The notes: generated by a model from the letters alone, not told the origin. A stretch of DNA of 64,000 nucleotides from Paraburkholderia aromaticivorans (GCF_012689525.1 NZ_CP051515.1:2542001-2606000); one strand, 5' to 3'; positions 45,773 to 54,893 are shown, numbered from the stretch's first letter. Translations and numbers: made by a program.

Positions 45773-46863
45773 GACTGGCCCTGCGTCTCGGCGGCCGCCA
45801 CCTGCACCTTGGTGCCCGGCGCCACCGCCAGCGCGCCGCCCGTCACGACCTGGTCGTTCGCGTTCAGGCCCGACGTGATTGCACGCAGCGAGCCGAACAG
45901 TCCGCCGGTCACCACCGCGCGTTTCTCGATCACATTCGCGCTGTTCACGACCAGCACGAAAGCGCCGGCCTGCTCGCGCAGCAACGCGGTATCGGGCACC
46001 AGCAAGACGTTTTGCGGCGCGCCCGCGGGAATATGCACCTCGACCGACATACCCGGAATCAGATGCGCGTCCGGATTGGCGATGTCGGCGCGCAGCCTGA
46101 TCGCGCCGCTGTTGGAGTCGACTCGCGTATCGACGAATTCCAGCGCGGCGTCCTCGCCCTTGCCCGCCGGCGCGCCGAGCACGTTCACCCGCACTGTGCG
46201 CGGCGGCTTGGTGAACAGGCCGATGCGGTTCGCGTCGCGTTCGTTCAGCGTGAAATTCACGTACACCGGCTGGATGCGATCCAGCGTGGCGAGTTTGGTC
46301 GAATCGGACGCGCCCACCAGATTGCCGACGTCGAACGAACGCGCGCCGATGCGCCCCGCGAACGGCGCGCGTATCTCCGTGTAGCCGAGATTGATGCGCG
46401 ACATATCGCGTTTGGCGATCGCCTGGTCGCGCGTGGTCTGCGCTTTCTGCAACGACGACTCCGAGGTCGCGTTATCGGACGTGAGCTGCTTCTGGCGGGT
46501 CAATTCCTGTTCGGCGTTGACGAGCTCGGCCTGGTCGTAAGTGAGTTGCGCGCGGTACGTGTCCGGCTCGATACGAAACAGCAACTGCCCTTGCTTGACG
46601 TTGGCGCCGTCGCTGAAACCGATTTCCTTCAGCACGCCCTGCACGCGCGCCACCAGCGTGACGGTGGCCGAAGGCGCGACCGTGCCGCTCAGGTCGAGCT
46701 GCTCGCGCACCTCGCGCGGCTGCGGCCGCATCACGCTCACTTGCGGCAAGGGCGCATTCTGGGCGGCCGGCGCGTTGCCGTCGTGGCAGGCGGCCAGCGC
46801 CATGCCGAGCACGATGCACATTCCCACCCCGAGATGTCTCATTACCCGGCTCTTATCTGCCAT
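45769..46863 (-). CDS. Periplasmic adaptor (membrane fusion protein) of RND pump
   Basis: A 364-residue adaptor lipoprotein-like protein. The N-terminus has a hydrophobic stretch ending in a lipobox-like LAAC at about residue 25 (GMALAACHDG). Then come the lipoyl half-motif LVARVQGVLKEIGFSDGANVKQGQLLF, a short alpha-hairpin (QAELVNAEQELTRQKQL), the second lipoyl half and beta-barrel IRAPFAGRIGARSFDVGNLV, and a membrane-proximal domain. It links the RND pump to the outer-membrane channel. It begins 2 bp after the outer-factor stop. Confidence 0.94.
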   Translation of the reverse strand: MADKSRVMRHLGVGMCIVLGMALAACHDGNAPAAQNAPLPQVSVMRPQPREVREQLDLSGTVAPSATVTLVARVQGVLKEIGFSDGANVKQGQLLFRIEPDTYRAQLTYDQAELVNAEQELTRQKQLTSDNATSESSLQKAQTTRDQAIAKRDMSRINLGYTEIRAPFAGRIGARSFDVGNLVGASDSTKLATLDRIQPVYVNFTLNERDANRIGLFTKPPRTVRVNVLGAPAGKGEDAALEFVDTRVDSNSGAIRLRADIANPDAHLIPGMSVEVHIPAGAPQNVLLVPDTALLREQAGAFVLVVNSANVIEKRAVVTGGLFGSLRAITSGLNANDQVVTGGALAVAPGTKVQVAAAETQGQS

Positions 46864-46865
46864 TC

Positions 46866-48437
46866 TTATTTCCCATTCTCAGGCTCGCCTCCGCTCGCGC
46901 GCGCCAACGCGGAATTCGCGGGCGGGTTCAACAAGCGGCCCCAATCCGTGCGCTGCGCCATCTGTTCGGCAATCTGTTCGCTCACCACCTGCTGCCCTTG
47001 CGCCACTTCCCAGCCTCCGCCGAGCGCGCGATACAGCGCCACCGCGGCGATCGCGGCAAGCCCCTGGTTCTGCGCGAGCGAATCGCCGTCACGTAATGCG
47101 GAGCGCGATGCGTCGAGCACCGTGTCGTAAGTGACCGAGCCCGAGCGATACTGCACATTGGCAAGCCGCAGCGCGCGCTGCGAGGCATCCGACGCGCGCG
47201 CCGACGCGGCCAGCGCGTCGAGCGTGGTGCGCAGTCCGGCGATCGCGTCTTCCACTTCTTTCTGCGCTTGCAGCACCGTGTTCTGATAGTCGAGCACGGC
47301 CTCCTGAAACGACGCGTCCTGAATCCGCACGGCGTTTTTCAATTGACCGCGATCGAGGATCGGCAGCGTGATGCCGGCGGAAAAGAGGCCGATGGTCTTG
47401 CTGCCCCATTGCGTCAACCCAATGCCGTGCTGTTCGCCCGACGACAGCCCGAACAAGCCCGTCAACGACAAGGACGGATACAGCTTCGCCTTGGCCGCGC
47501 CGATTAGCGCCGATTGCGCCGCCGCGTTGAGCGCGGCCTGGCGCACGTCGGGCCGGCGACGCAGCAGATCGGCGGGAATGCCGACATCGATCTGCGTGGG
47601 CGGCACGGGAATCGCGCTGCTGCCTTTGAGTTGCGCATCGACGGCGTCGGGTGGATCGGCGAGCAGCACCGCGAGCGTGTCGCGGTCCTGCGCACGCGCC
47701 TTGATGAGCGGCGGAATCTGCGCCTCGGTTTCCGCCACCAGCGTGGCGGCCTGTTCGACATCGAGCTGGCTCGACGCGCCGTGTTTGTAGCGCGCCTGGG
47801 TCAGCGTGAGACTCTGCTGGACCGACTTCAGATTCTGCTGCGCGACGACGATGCGTTGTTCGAGCGCACGCAGATCGATGTAGGCATTGGCGACGTCGCC
47901 GAACAGCGACACCAGCGCGTTGTCATACGCCGCTTCCGACACGCGCAATTGCGCGCGGTCCGATTCGATCTGCCGGCGATATTTGCCCCAGAAGTCGATC
48001 TCCCAGCCCACATTCACGCGCAAATGCTCGGCCCACAGATGGGTCGGCGGAAGCGGGCCGACGCCGCTCGTGTTGATATGGTCGGCGCCCACGGACACGC
48101 TGCCCGACTGCGGCAGCAGATTCTCCGCACTGGTCGCGAGTTGCGCGCGCGCCTTGAAGATATGCAGGCCGGCCACTTGCAGCGAGAGGTTGCGCTCATA
48201 CGCGCGCTGCTCCAGCGCGGTGAGCACGGGATCGTTGAACGCGGTCCACCAGGCGGCTTGTGCGGCAGGCGTGGCTTTCGCCTCACCGGGCAGACTTTCG
48301 AGCCACTGGTTTTCGAGCGTCGCTTCCGGTTGTTTGAAATCCGGGCCGACGCTCACGCAACCGCTGAGCGCCGCGCTGATCCACACGACGATCGACGCGC
48401 CGGCGATACGCAGATGGCGGGACGTGGCAGGTTTCAT
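46866..48437 (-). CDS. Outer-membrane efflux lipoprotein (OprM/NodT family)
   Basis: A 523-residue channel. A lipobox ends the signal (AALSGC near residue 27), followed by VSVGPDFKQPEATLENQW. The coiled-coil halves contain LRVNVGWEIDFWGKYRRQI and the repeated half with QEAVLDYQNTVLQAQKEVEDA, the pattern of trimeric TolC-like proteins. It is the first gene of the operon, so its upstream gap (48438-48550, then the EF-hand gene) should hold the promoter. It makes the outer-membrane exit for the RND pump. Confidence 0.94.
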   Translation of the reverse strand: MKPATSRHLRIAGASIVVWISAALSGCVSVGPDFKQPEATLENQWLESLPGEAKATPAAQAAWWTAFNDPVLTALEQRAYERNLSLQVAGLHIFKARAQLATSAENLLPQSGSVSVGADHINTSGVGPLPPTHLWAEHLRVNVGWEIDFWGKYRRQIESDRAQLRVSEAAYDNALVSLFGDVANAYIDLRALEQRIVVAQQNLKSVQQSLTLTQARYKHGASSQLDVEQAATLVAETEAQIPPLIKARAQDRDTLAVLLADPPDAVDAQLKGSSAIPVPPTQIDVGIPADLLRRRPDVRQAALNAAAQSALIGAAKAKLYPSLSLTGLFGLSSGEQHGIGLTQWGSKTIGLFSAGITLPILDRGQLKNAVRIQDASFQEAVLDYQNTVLQAQKEVEDAIAGLRTTLDALAASARASDASQRALRLANVQYRSGSVTYDTVLDASRSALRDGDSLAQNQGLAAIAAVALYRALGGGWEVAQGQQVVSEQIAEQMAQRTDWGRLLNPPANSALARASGGEPENGK

Positions 48438-48550
48438 CGCGCGTTTTTATTGGTTTCAGAGGACGGCTGAGGGTTCGGCAGGACGGCTCGCGCGCAGGCG
48501 GCACACTGCGCCGCGCCACGGCCCCATGGTCCCGCCGATGCCCGCGCGGC

Positions 48551-48841
48551 TCAGTGCGCTGCCCCGCGTTCCTGCATGAATGCCTCGATCTGCGGCAGGG
48601 TGATGTAGCCCGTCTTCTGCGTATCGATCTCGTCGAAGTGTTTGGCGACCATCGGCATGCCCATGGCGGCCTGGTCCTTGGTGAGTTTGCCGTCGTGCGT
48701 GGTATTGGCATTCGCAAAGCGCGATTGCAACTGCTGCACCATGCGCTCCATGCGCTGCGGATTGCCGCCTTGCGGCGCGGTCTGGGCGAACGTGACGGTG
48801 GATGCGCAGCACAGCAACACAATAGCGATCAACTTCTTCAT
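48551..48841 (-). CDS. Small exported protein with degenerate EF-hand motifs
   Basis: A 96-residue protein with a signal peptide (MKKLIAIVLLCCASTVTFA). Two EF-hand-like loops follow: the first around NTTHDGKLTKDQA, the second FDEIDTQKTGYITLPQIEAFM. Both lack some calcium ligands (for example T or Q where D or E is usual), so calcium binding is doubtful. ATG 48841 is chosen because AAGGAG lies 8 bp upstream and the signal peptide starts there; a GTG at 48865 lacks these. It is co-directional with the RND operon and 113 bp upstream, so could be co-transcribed. Confidence 0.75.
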   Translation of the reverse strand: MKKLIAIVLLCCASTVTFAQTAPQGGNPQRMERMVQQLQSRFANANTTHDGKLTKDQAAMGMPMVAKHFDEIDTQKTGYITLPQIEAFMQERGAAH

Positions 48842-49265
48842 GACTGACTCCTTCGATTGAGCCACCGTGCGTCGCCTGCTGTTTGCCGCGATCCGTTTCG
48901 ATGACAGGCCGAATTCTTGGGGAAGCGTCGCCGCAAGGCAACGTCAGAATCATGTCGACTTATGTCATGGCTTTCGTGGCATCGCCGTGCGCCACCACGA
49001 GTGCCGTCACGAGTGCCGCCACCGCAATGCAGCATGCGCTCCCTACACCCGCACTCACGCCGGAGCCCGCTGCGGCGTGACATGGAATGAAATGAGTTTG
49101 CGATGCCGTTTTGACGACGCTTTGCGTATCTTTCGTCTGCCGGCGCCACCAGCGCCTCGCCGCAACGGCTGAGTTCTCACGTCACCCGAATCAGCCGGCC
49201 CGCTTCTTCAGCGGTGCGTCTTGTCGGAACTTGCATCGCACTGCTCAACGCATCAGGAGTACCAA
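48842..49265. other. Intergenic region between EF-hand and Pro/Val-rich genes
   Basis: About 424 bp, divergent promoters expected at both ends. A 12-bp near-perfect direct repeat (CGAGTGCCGTCA and CGAGTGCCGCCA) lies at 48998-49021. Short open frames occur on both strands, but none has a good start site or a recognisable product. Confidence 0.5.
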
Positions 49266-49601
49266 TTGACTATCCGTCTCGTCTGCGCCTCAACTGTCAC
49301 CGCCATCGGCCTCGCCTGTTCGTCGACGGCGTTTGCCCGCGTGGTCGTCTATATGCCTGCCGCCGTGGTCTACGCACCGCCGCCGCGCCCGGTCTACTAC
49401 TCCGTGCCGGTCAATCCCGTGTATGTGGTGGCGCCCCCGCCGGTTCCCCTGCCCGTGGCGGTTCCGGTCGCGGCCACCGTGACGGCGCCGAAGCCCGTTC
49501 CCCTGTATACCACCGTCGTCGTCCCCGCGCCGACCAACTACGCGGTCGTGCCCGCCCCCGCGGTGACCTACGCCCAGCCCGTCATGATGATGCCGCGTTA
49601 G
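49266..49601 (+). CDS. Small exported Pro/Val-rich protein
   Basis: A 111-residue protein starting at TTG 49266, with AGGAG 5-7 bp upstream (CAGGAGTACCAA). A signal peptide (RLVCASTVTAIGLACSSTAFA) is followed by a low-complexity mature part with repeated Pro, Val and Tyr (PPPRPVYYSVPVNP and APPPVPLPVAVPV), ending MMMPR. No domain is known to me. It may be a cell-envelope or matrix protein. The TTG start is unusual but well supported by the ribosome-binding site and the signal peptide. Confidence 0.65.
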   Translation: MTIRLVCASTVTAIGLACSSTAFARVVVYMPAAVVYAPPPRPVYYSVPVNPVYVVAPPPVPLPVAVPVAATVTAPKPVPLYTTVVVPAPTNYAVVPAPAVTYAQPVMMMPR

Positions 49602-49988
49602 GCGCGCTCGGCGTGTCCCTGTCGGCTGTGCCGGTGACAACCCAAGCTGTGGAATCAGCATAGGACATGCTGCCGCCAGCAATGCCTGGTGGATTCCCGT
49701 TGTCCTGAGGACTATCCGGCGGCGTGATGGGGAGCGCGAGTCCGTACTGCAAAACTCTGAACGCGCCCTTGGAATAAAGCGGTGGGTTTAGCGGTTATAG
49801 AGGAAGGCCGAACGCAGAGGCCAAACGCAGCGCGATTCCGTTCCAGCGGCTATGGAACATCGCTTGCTGAATGTTGTTGATCACTGGGCGCATGTCCATT
49901 CGTTGGACATATCCGTCCAACTATGGGACTCGCGAGCGGCCTCCGGGCAGGTTTTCGGGCAGGCCACCACCCTTTGCGGAAACATCAG
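49602..49988. other. Intergenic region before small hypothetical gene
   Basis: About 387 bp without a convincing gene. An inverted repeat TTGGAC-atatcc-GTCCAA lies at 49903-49920, with a partly overlapping GTCCATTCGTTGGAC just upstream. Confidence 0.5.
49903..49920. promoter_or_regulatory. Inverted repeat upstream of small hypothetical gene
   Basis: TTGGAC and GTCCAA are exact complements separated by 6 bp. A second overlapping dyad (GTCCA-ttcgt-TGGAC) shares the left arm, so two repressor sites may overlap here. The element is 69 bp before the start at 49989. No regulator can be assigned. Confidence 0.4.
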
Positions 49989-50234
49989 ATGAACTACCAG
50001 GAACTCGACAAGGAGATCGCCCACCTCGAACGTGTATTCGGGATGATCTCCACCAACGATCGCATTCCGCTGTCCTATTGGCACAATCGCCTGCGAAATT
50101 TGCCCAGACCGACATTGATGCCGATACAGCGCGCGCGGATCGCGCGGCTAGAGGCGACGCTGCGCTCGCTGACAGAAGCCGACGAAGCGTCGTTCTCCGA
50201 ACCGCCGCTGCGCCCCACCGGCACGCGGGCCTAA
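49989..50234 (+). CDS. Small cytoplasmic protein, function unknown
   Basis: An 81-residue protein, mostly helical. It starts MNYQELDKEIAHLERVFGMI, continues PLSYWHNRLRNLPRP, and has a second helix MPIQRARIARLEATLRSL. No signal peptide or membrane helix. ATG 49989 is chosen over the 22-residue longer frame because the extension has no helical or conserved character. Coiled-coil dimerisation is likely. Not recognised; convergent with the transporter at 50284. Confidence 0.6.
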   Translation: MNYQELDKEIAHLERVFGMISTNDRIPLSYWHNRLRNLPRPTLMPIQRARIARLEATLRSLTEADEASFSEPPLRPTGTRA

Positions 50235-50283
50235 CGCGGCGGCCCGGACCCGCCGCCGCCCTCGAAGCGGGATTCCGCTCCCC

Positions 50284-51534
50284 TCAACCAGTCAGAATCC
50301 GCGCGCCGAGCGCCAGCACGAGCGCCGGCAGCATCACCAGCGCGCCCACCTTCAGAAACTTCATGAAGCTCACGTCTTCGCCTTCGCGGCGAATCGCGTT
50401 GAGCCAGAGGATCGTCGCCAGCGATCCGGTGATGGATAGATTCGGCCCGAGATCGACGCCGATCAGCAGCGCGTCGATCACACGCTCCGGACTGTGCGCC
50501 TGCATCACGGTCGAACTGGCGATCAGACCCGCCGGCAAGTTGTTCATCAGATTGCTGCCGATCGCGATGACTGTGCCTGCCCAGCCCGCCGTGGCCAGTT
50601 CGTGCTGTTGCGCGGCGTGCTGCGTGAGTTGCGCCGCCGCCGTGATCACACCGGTGTGATCGAGCATTTCGACGAGCACGAACAGCGCGGCGACCAGCGG
50701 CAGCACGCTCCACGAGATTTCGCGGATCATCGGCAGCGGCGATTTGCGCTCCAGAATCAGCACGACCAGCGCGGTCAGCGCGCCGAGTATCGCGGTCGGC
50801 ATGCCGAGCGGAACATCGAACGCGGAGACCGTCAGCAGCACGACGGCCGTCACCGCGATGCCCGCGAGCGCCACGCGCCCGCTCGACGACAGTTCGACCG
50901 GGTCGAGATTCGCCTCGCAGGTGCCGGCAAGCGCGTCGCGCTGAGTCCAGCGCAGCATCACGTAGGTCGCGACGATCGACAGCAGCGACGGCAGCGTGAA
51001 GCGCATCAGCCAGGCGCCGAGCGCGGGCGTGTGATTGCCGTACAGCACGATGTTGGCCGGATTCGAGATCGGCAGCACGAAGCTCGCCGCATTGGCGATG
51101 AACGCGCAGACGAACAGCAAGGGCAACGGATGCGTCTTCGCCTTTTTGGCGGCGGCGAACACGGCCGGCGTGAGGACGACGGCGGTGGCATCGTTCGATA
51201 GAAACGCGGTGATCACCACGCCGACCAGGTAGACGAGCAGGAAGAGCTTGCGCGGCGAGCCCTGGGCATGATTGACCGCGAGCACGGCGACCCAGTCGAA
51301 CAGACCTTCACGGCGGCCCACTTCCGACAGCAGCATCATGCCGAAGAGGAACAGATAGACGTCGGTGCCCTTGCCGATCGCCTCGAGCGCCAGATGGACC
51401 GGCAATAGCCCGAGCGACACCAGCAGCAGCGCGCCGGCCACGGCCCACACGGCTTCGGGCCATTTGAACGGCCGGGTGATGACGCCCGCCGTGGCGGCGG
51501 CGGCGATACCCCAGGAGAGAAAAATGGAATTCAC
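50284..51534 (-). CDS. ArsB/NhaD-type ion transporter (arsenite efflux-like)
   Basis: A 416-residue integral membrane protein with about eleven helices. It has the family element FLSNDATAVVLTPAVFAAA and its mirrored copy IGSNLMNNLPAGLI, plus ISNPANIVLYGN, as in the ArsB and related ion transporters. ArsB extrudes arsenite in exchange for protons or with ArsA; no arsR, arsC or arsA gene accompanies it, so the assignment to arsenite is uncertain. Other ion-transporter members move different anions. It starts at ATG 51534. Confidence 0.8.
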   Translation of the reverse strand: MNSIFLSWGIAAAATAGVITRPFKWPEAVWAVAGALLLVSLGLLPVHLALEAIGKGTDVYLFLFGMMLLSEVGRREGLFDWVAVLAVNHAQGSPRKLFLLVYLVGVVITAFLSNDATAVVLTPAVFAAAKKAKTHPLPLLFVCAFIANAASFVLPISNPANIVLYGNHTPALGAWLMRFTLPSLLSIVATYVMLRWTQRDALAGTCEANLDPVELSSSGRVALAGIAVTAVVLLTVSAFDVPLGMPTAILGALTALVVLILERKSPLPMIREISWSVLPLVAALFVLVEMLDHTGVITAAAQLTQHAAQQHELATAGWAGTVIAIGSNLMNNLPAGLIASSTVMQAHSPERVIDALLIGVDLGPNLSITGSLATILWLNAIRREGEDVSFMKFLKVGALVMLPALVLALGARILTG

Positions 51535-51667
51535 AAGGTGAGCCCTGAATCATTGATAACGCGCGAGCGCGATGTCCGGCATGGCCGGGCGGGCGCGCCC
51601 ATGAGGCGGCGGCCGCAGGCGCTGATATAGCAAGTTGCGCGCCCGTCGCCCTGCCGTTGCGCGCGCG

Positions 51668-52693
51668 TCATCCCACGCGGCTCACCGCCGCAATGCAATC
51701 GCGGCCGTTGTCCTTCGCAAGGTACAACTGCGTATCCACCAGATTGACGAAGGCCACTGGATCGGCCGCCGCGGCCGGAATCGTGGTGCCGACGCCGAAG
51801 CTGGCGGTGACCGTCTGCCGGAATGGCGAGCGCTCATGCGCGATCTCCTCGGTCGCAATGCGGTCGCGGCAACGCTCGGCGACCTGGCGGGCGGCGTCGG
51901 CGCCGCTGTTCGGCAGGATCAGCACGAACTCTTCCCCGCCGAAGCGGCCGACAAAGTCGCCCGGCCGCACCGCGCTGCTCAGCACGCTGGCGACCCGCCT
52001 CAGGCACTCGTCGCCCTGCACGTGGCCATAGTAGTCGTTGTAGGACTTGAAGAAGTCGATATCGACCATGACCAACGAGAGCGGCGCCGCATGACGCAAA
52101 GCCGCGCTCCATTCGCGCTGCAGGCTGGCGTCGAACGCGCGGCGATTGCCGACGCCCGTCAGGCTGTCCTTGAACGACAGCGCTTCGAGTTCCCGTTGCA
52201 ACGCGGCCAGTTTCTCTTCGGTCTTCTTGCGCTCGCTGATATCGAACATGAAGCCGACCAGCGACTCCACGTTGCCGCGCGCGTCGCGCACCACATGCAC
52301 CACGTCGCGCAGCCAGACGTATTCGCCCCGGCTTGTCAACGCGCGATAGTCCGCTTCGTGATCGGTGCCCGCCTGCGATTGCGCGACACAGAATTCCACC
52401 ACTTTCTCGCGGTCGTCCGGATGCATGCGCGTCGCCCAGTCCTGCACGGTTTTCCAGCTCGACGGCGCCCAGCCCAGCAGGGCTTCGATCTGCGGGCCGA
52501 TATAGGCGAACTCCATGGTCGCCCAATCGATCTTCCACGGAATCGCTTTGGTCGATTCGAGCAACGTACGGTAGACAGCCGCGTCATGCTCCATGTAGCC
52601 TTCCACCCCGGTCGCGGCAGGTGCCACGGGGCTAATCTCGTGCCGCAGAAAATCCGCGCCTAGCGCGATGTTGTTGTTTTCAATCCTGTTCAT
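51668..52693 (-). CDS. PAS-GGDEF diguanylate cyclase (soluble)
   Basis: A 341-residue protein. A PAS_3-type domain (WKIDWATMEFAYIGPQIEALLGW, HPDDREKV, WLRDVVHVVRDARGNVESLVGFMFDISERK in pieces) is followed by a short coiled-coil and a GGDEF domain with FGGEEF near 254. RPGD, the inhibitory RxxD, lies five residues before it, so product feedback is expected. No membrane helix is seen. ATG 52693 is chosen with AGGAG upstream; a longer frame to 52756 exists. It is isolated from the bcs operon, the third c-di-GMP gene in this window. Confidence 0.9.
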   Translation of the reverse strand: MNRIENNNIALGADFLRHEISPVAPAATGVEGYMEHDAAVYRTLLESTKAIPWKIDWATMEFAYIGPQIEALLGWAPSSWKTVQDWATRMHPDDREKVVEFCVAQSQAGTDHEADYRALTSRGEYVWLRDVVHVVRDARGNVESLVGFMFDISERKKTEEKLAALQRELEALSFKDSLTGVGNRRAFDASLQREWSAALRHAAPLSLVMVDIDFFKSYNDYYGHVQGDECLRRVASVLSSAVRPGDFVGRFGGEEFVLILPNSGADAARQVAERCRDRIATEEIAHERSPFRQTVTASFGVGTTIPAAAADPVAFVNLVDTQLYLAKDNGRDCIAAVSRVG

Positions 52694-52901
52694 CGGTCTC
52701 AACTCTCCTGGCGATTCAGCCGGCAAATTAACATAGTGGACGACCTCCCGGCCCATTACGGCCGCCGCGCCGGTTTATTCCAGCGACATTAGCGTCACGG
52801 CTACAACAATCTGTTCCCTTCTCCCCGGCTATTCAGATTTCATTGGCATCCCTACTATTCGCATTCACTTGCAATACCCTAAAACCCACGAACGTCAAAG
52901 A

Positions 52902-53456
52902 ATGAACTCCAGCCCTGTCCGTTCAGACCGCTACCACGGCGCCGCCATAGCCTTGCACTGGCTGATCGCGGCGTTGATCATCTGCGGCTTCTATATCGGC
53001 TGGATCATGACCGATATTCCCGGCTTCACGCCCACCAAGCTGAAGTATTTCTCCTGGCACAAGTGGATCGGCGTGACCGTGTTCGTGCTCGCCGTGGCCC
53101 GCGTGCTGTGGCGCGCCACCCACCGCGCGCCGGCGCTCGACAGCGCCACGCCCGTTTGGCAGAAGGCCGCCGCCCATCTGGTGCACGGCGTGCTGTATGT
53201 GCTGATGCTGGCGATTCCGCTGTCCGGCTACTTCTACAGTTCCGCCGCCGGCATTCAGGTGGTGTATCTCGGCATCGTGCCGCTGCCGACCATCATCGGC
53301 CCGGATCAGGCGCTCAAGGCGAGCCTGCGCACCGTCCACATCCTGCTCAATTACACGTTGCTCGCGCTGGTGGCGATGCATGTGGCGGCGGCGCTCAAGC
53401 ATCAATTCGTCGACCGCGACGGATTGCTCGCACGGATGATTCCATTCCTGAAGTAA
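52902..53456 (+). CDS. Cytochrome b561
   Basis: A 184-residue four-helix membrane cytochrome. Haem-ligand histidines are expected in AALHWLIA, FSWHKWIG, AHLVHGVLY and AMHVAAALKHQF, present in the normal spacing. It transfers electrons across the inner membrane, often with a YceI partner. ATG 52902 (MNSSPVRSDRYHGAAIALHW) is chosen; an earlier in-frame start at 52869 would add eleven residues. Two YceI genes follow at 106 and 727 bp, making a compact set typical of beta-proteobacteria. Confidence 0.92.
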   Translation: MNSSPVRSDRYHGAAIALHWLIAALIICGFYIGWIMTDIPGFTPTKLKYFSWHKWIGVTVFVLAVARVLWRATHRAPALDSATPVWQKAAAHLVHGVLYVLMLAIPLSGYFYSSAAGIQVVYLGIVPLPTIIGPDQALKASLRTVHILLNYTLLALVAMHVAAALKHQFVDRDGLLARMIPFLK

Positions 53457-53562
53457 CGGCAGGCAGTCGCCGCACAGGCGCCGATTGGCTACGGCCTGTT
53501 GGCAATCTAATTCCCAGCGGTGCGCAATCAACGCACGCGGGTTCGATAGGATGCGTACCACC

Positions 53563-54138
53563 ATGAAAACAAACTTTTACCACTCCGTTCAACGCGTGAC
53601 GCTCGCCGGCATCGCGGCCTTCTCGCTCTTCGGCGCAAGTCTCGCGCATGCCGATGTCGATACGAGCAAGAGCAGCGTGATCGCCACCACGAAACAGATG
53701 AACGTGCCCGTCGACGGCAAGTTCAGGAAGTTCTCGGCGCAACTGAATTTCGATCCGGCCAAGCCCACCGCCGGCAGCGCCAATGTCTCGATCGACACCG
53801 GCAGCTACGACCTCGGCGCCGACGACTACAACAAGCAGGCCCAAGGCAAGGAATGGTTCGACAGCGCCACCTTCCCGGCCGCGACGTTCGTCTCCAGCGC
53901 GATCGCGCCGGCAGGCGGCAACCAGTACAAGATCACCGGCAAGCTCACCATCAAGGGCAAGTCGCAAACCGTCGTGGTGCCCGTCACCATCGCCAGCCAA
54001 GGGGCCACGCAAACCTTCGACGGCGCGTTGCCGATCAAGCGCTCGCAATTCGACGTCGGTACCGGCGAATGGAAAGACACGTCGGTGGTCGCTGACGAAG
54101 TCGTCATTAAATTTCACATCGTCGCTTCGAAGAAATAA
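53563..54138 (+). CDS. YceI-family periplasmic lipid/isoprenoid-binding protein (first copy)
   Basis: A 191-residue exported protein. A signal peptide (RVTLAGIAAFSLFGASLAHA) precedes the YceI lipocalin-like barrel, seen in DTSKSSVIATTKQMNVPV, KFRKFSAQLNFD, SYDLGADDYNKQAQGKEWF and TGKLTIKGKSQTVVVPV. Such proteins bind polyisoprenoid chains; the cytochrome b561 neighbour suggests quinone-like ligands. I start at ATG 53563; ATG 53551 just upstream is an alternative. It differs clearly from the second copy, so this is an old duplication. Confidence 0.88.
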   Translation: MKTNFYHSVQRVTLAGIAAFSLFGASLAHADVDTSKSSVIATTKQMNVPVDGKFRKFSAQLNFDPAKPTAGSANVSIDTGSYDLGADDYNKQAQGKEWFDSATFPAATFVSSAIAPAGGNQYKITGKLTIKGKSQTVVVPVTIASQGATQTFDGALPIKRSQFDVGTGEWKDTSVVADEVVIKFHIVASKK

Positions 54139-54183
54139 CTCGACACGAAGCGTCGCAACACTATCTGAAACCTGGAGAACCCC

Positions 54184-54762
54184 TTGAAGAAACAACTTTT
54201 GCTCGCCGCAGGCGCGCTGGCCGCCGCATTGTCGTTCAACGCCATGGCAGCCGACACGTACCAACTCGACCCGATGCACACCGCCCCGAGCTTCGAGACC
54301 GACCACTTCGGCGGCGTCTCGATCTGGCGCGGCAAGTTCAAGAAGAGCAGCGGCACCGTGGTGCTGGATCGCGCGGCGAAGACCGGCACGGTCGACGTGA
54401 CGATCGACATGAGCTCGGTGGATATCGGCAACGATAAGCTCGACGCGGAACTGGTCACGGACAAGTTCTTCGACGCCGCGAAGTACCCGACCGCGACCTA
54501 CAAGGGCACGCAGATCCGCTTCGACGGCGACAAGCCGGTGGAAGTGATCGGCACGCTGACCCTGCACGGCATCACCAAGCCGGTGAATCTGAAGATCGAA
54601 TCGTTCAAGTGCTTCGTGAACCCGATGCTCAAGCGTGAAGTGTGCGGCACGGAATCGACCGCGACGTTCAATCGCGACGACTTCGGCGTCGACTTCGGCA
54701 AGACCTACGGCTTCAAGATGCAGACCACGCTGCACATTCAGGCCGAAGGCATCAAGCAGTAA
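54184..54762 (+). CDS. YceI-family periplasmic protein (second copy)
   Basis: A 192-residue exported protein starting at TTG 54184 with TGGAG upstream (CCTGGAGAACCCC). The signal peptide is [18 protein letters not shown]. The barrel follows, with [52 protein letters not shown] and [15 protein letters not shown], a more canonical YceI than the first copy. It lies 45 bp after it and should be in the same transcript. A tandem repeat and a strong hairpin follow at once, which probably end the message. Confidence 0.9.
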   Translation: MKKQLLLAAGALAAALSFNAMAADTYQLDPMHTAPSFETDHFGGVSIWRGKFKKSSGTVVLDRAAKTGTVDVTIDMSSVDIGNDKLDAELVTDKFFDAAKYPTATYKGTQIRFDGDKPVEVIGTLTLHGITKPVNLKIESFKCFVNPMLKREVCGTESTATFNRDDFGVDFGKTYGFKMQTTLHIQAEGIKQ

Positions 54763-54777
54763 GCGCCTGCCTTTCGC

Positions 54778-54816
54778 GCATGCGTCTCACGCATGCGTCT
54801 CATGCATGCGTCTCGC
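54778..54816 (+). repeat. 13-bp tandem repeat, three copies
   Basis: The unit GCATGCGTCTCAC occurs three times in direct contact (54778-54790, 54791-54803, 54804-54816); the last two copies differ only in the last two bases. It directly precedes the long hairpin at 54817. Slippage would make copy number vary between strains. Confidence 0.8.
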
Positions 54817-54858
54817 GGTTGCGGCAACCGGTCCCTCGACCGTCATGTTGCCGCAACC
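54817..54858 (+). terminator. Long stem-loop after the b561/YceI genes
   Basis: The 12-bp arms GGTTGCGGCAAC and GTTGCCGCAACC are exact complements 18 bp apart; the loop itself holds a 4-bp dyad (CGGT and ACCG). It lies between the YceI operon and the convergent lipoprotein gene ending at 54894, where it can serve both strands. No T-tract follows, so it may act as an RNA-stabilising or Rho-assisted end. Confidence 0.6.
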
Positions 54859-54893
54859 CGCTCCCGACTTCCCCCGCCAGCCCGTTCCTTCGC

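Noticed and set aside
43706..46384. Plus-strand long frames opposite the RND pump and adaptor
   Set aside because: They mirror well-supported genes, have shadow-type composition and no family motif.
48867..49172. Short overlapping frames on both strands
   Set aside because: No start signal, domain or consistent codon bias.
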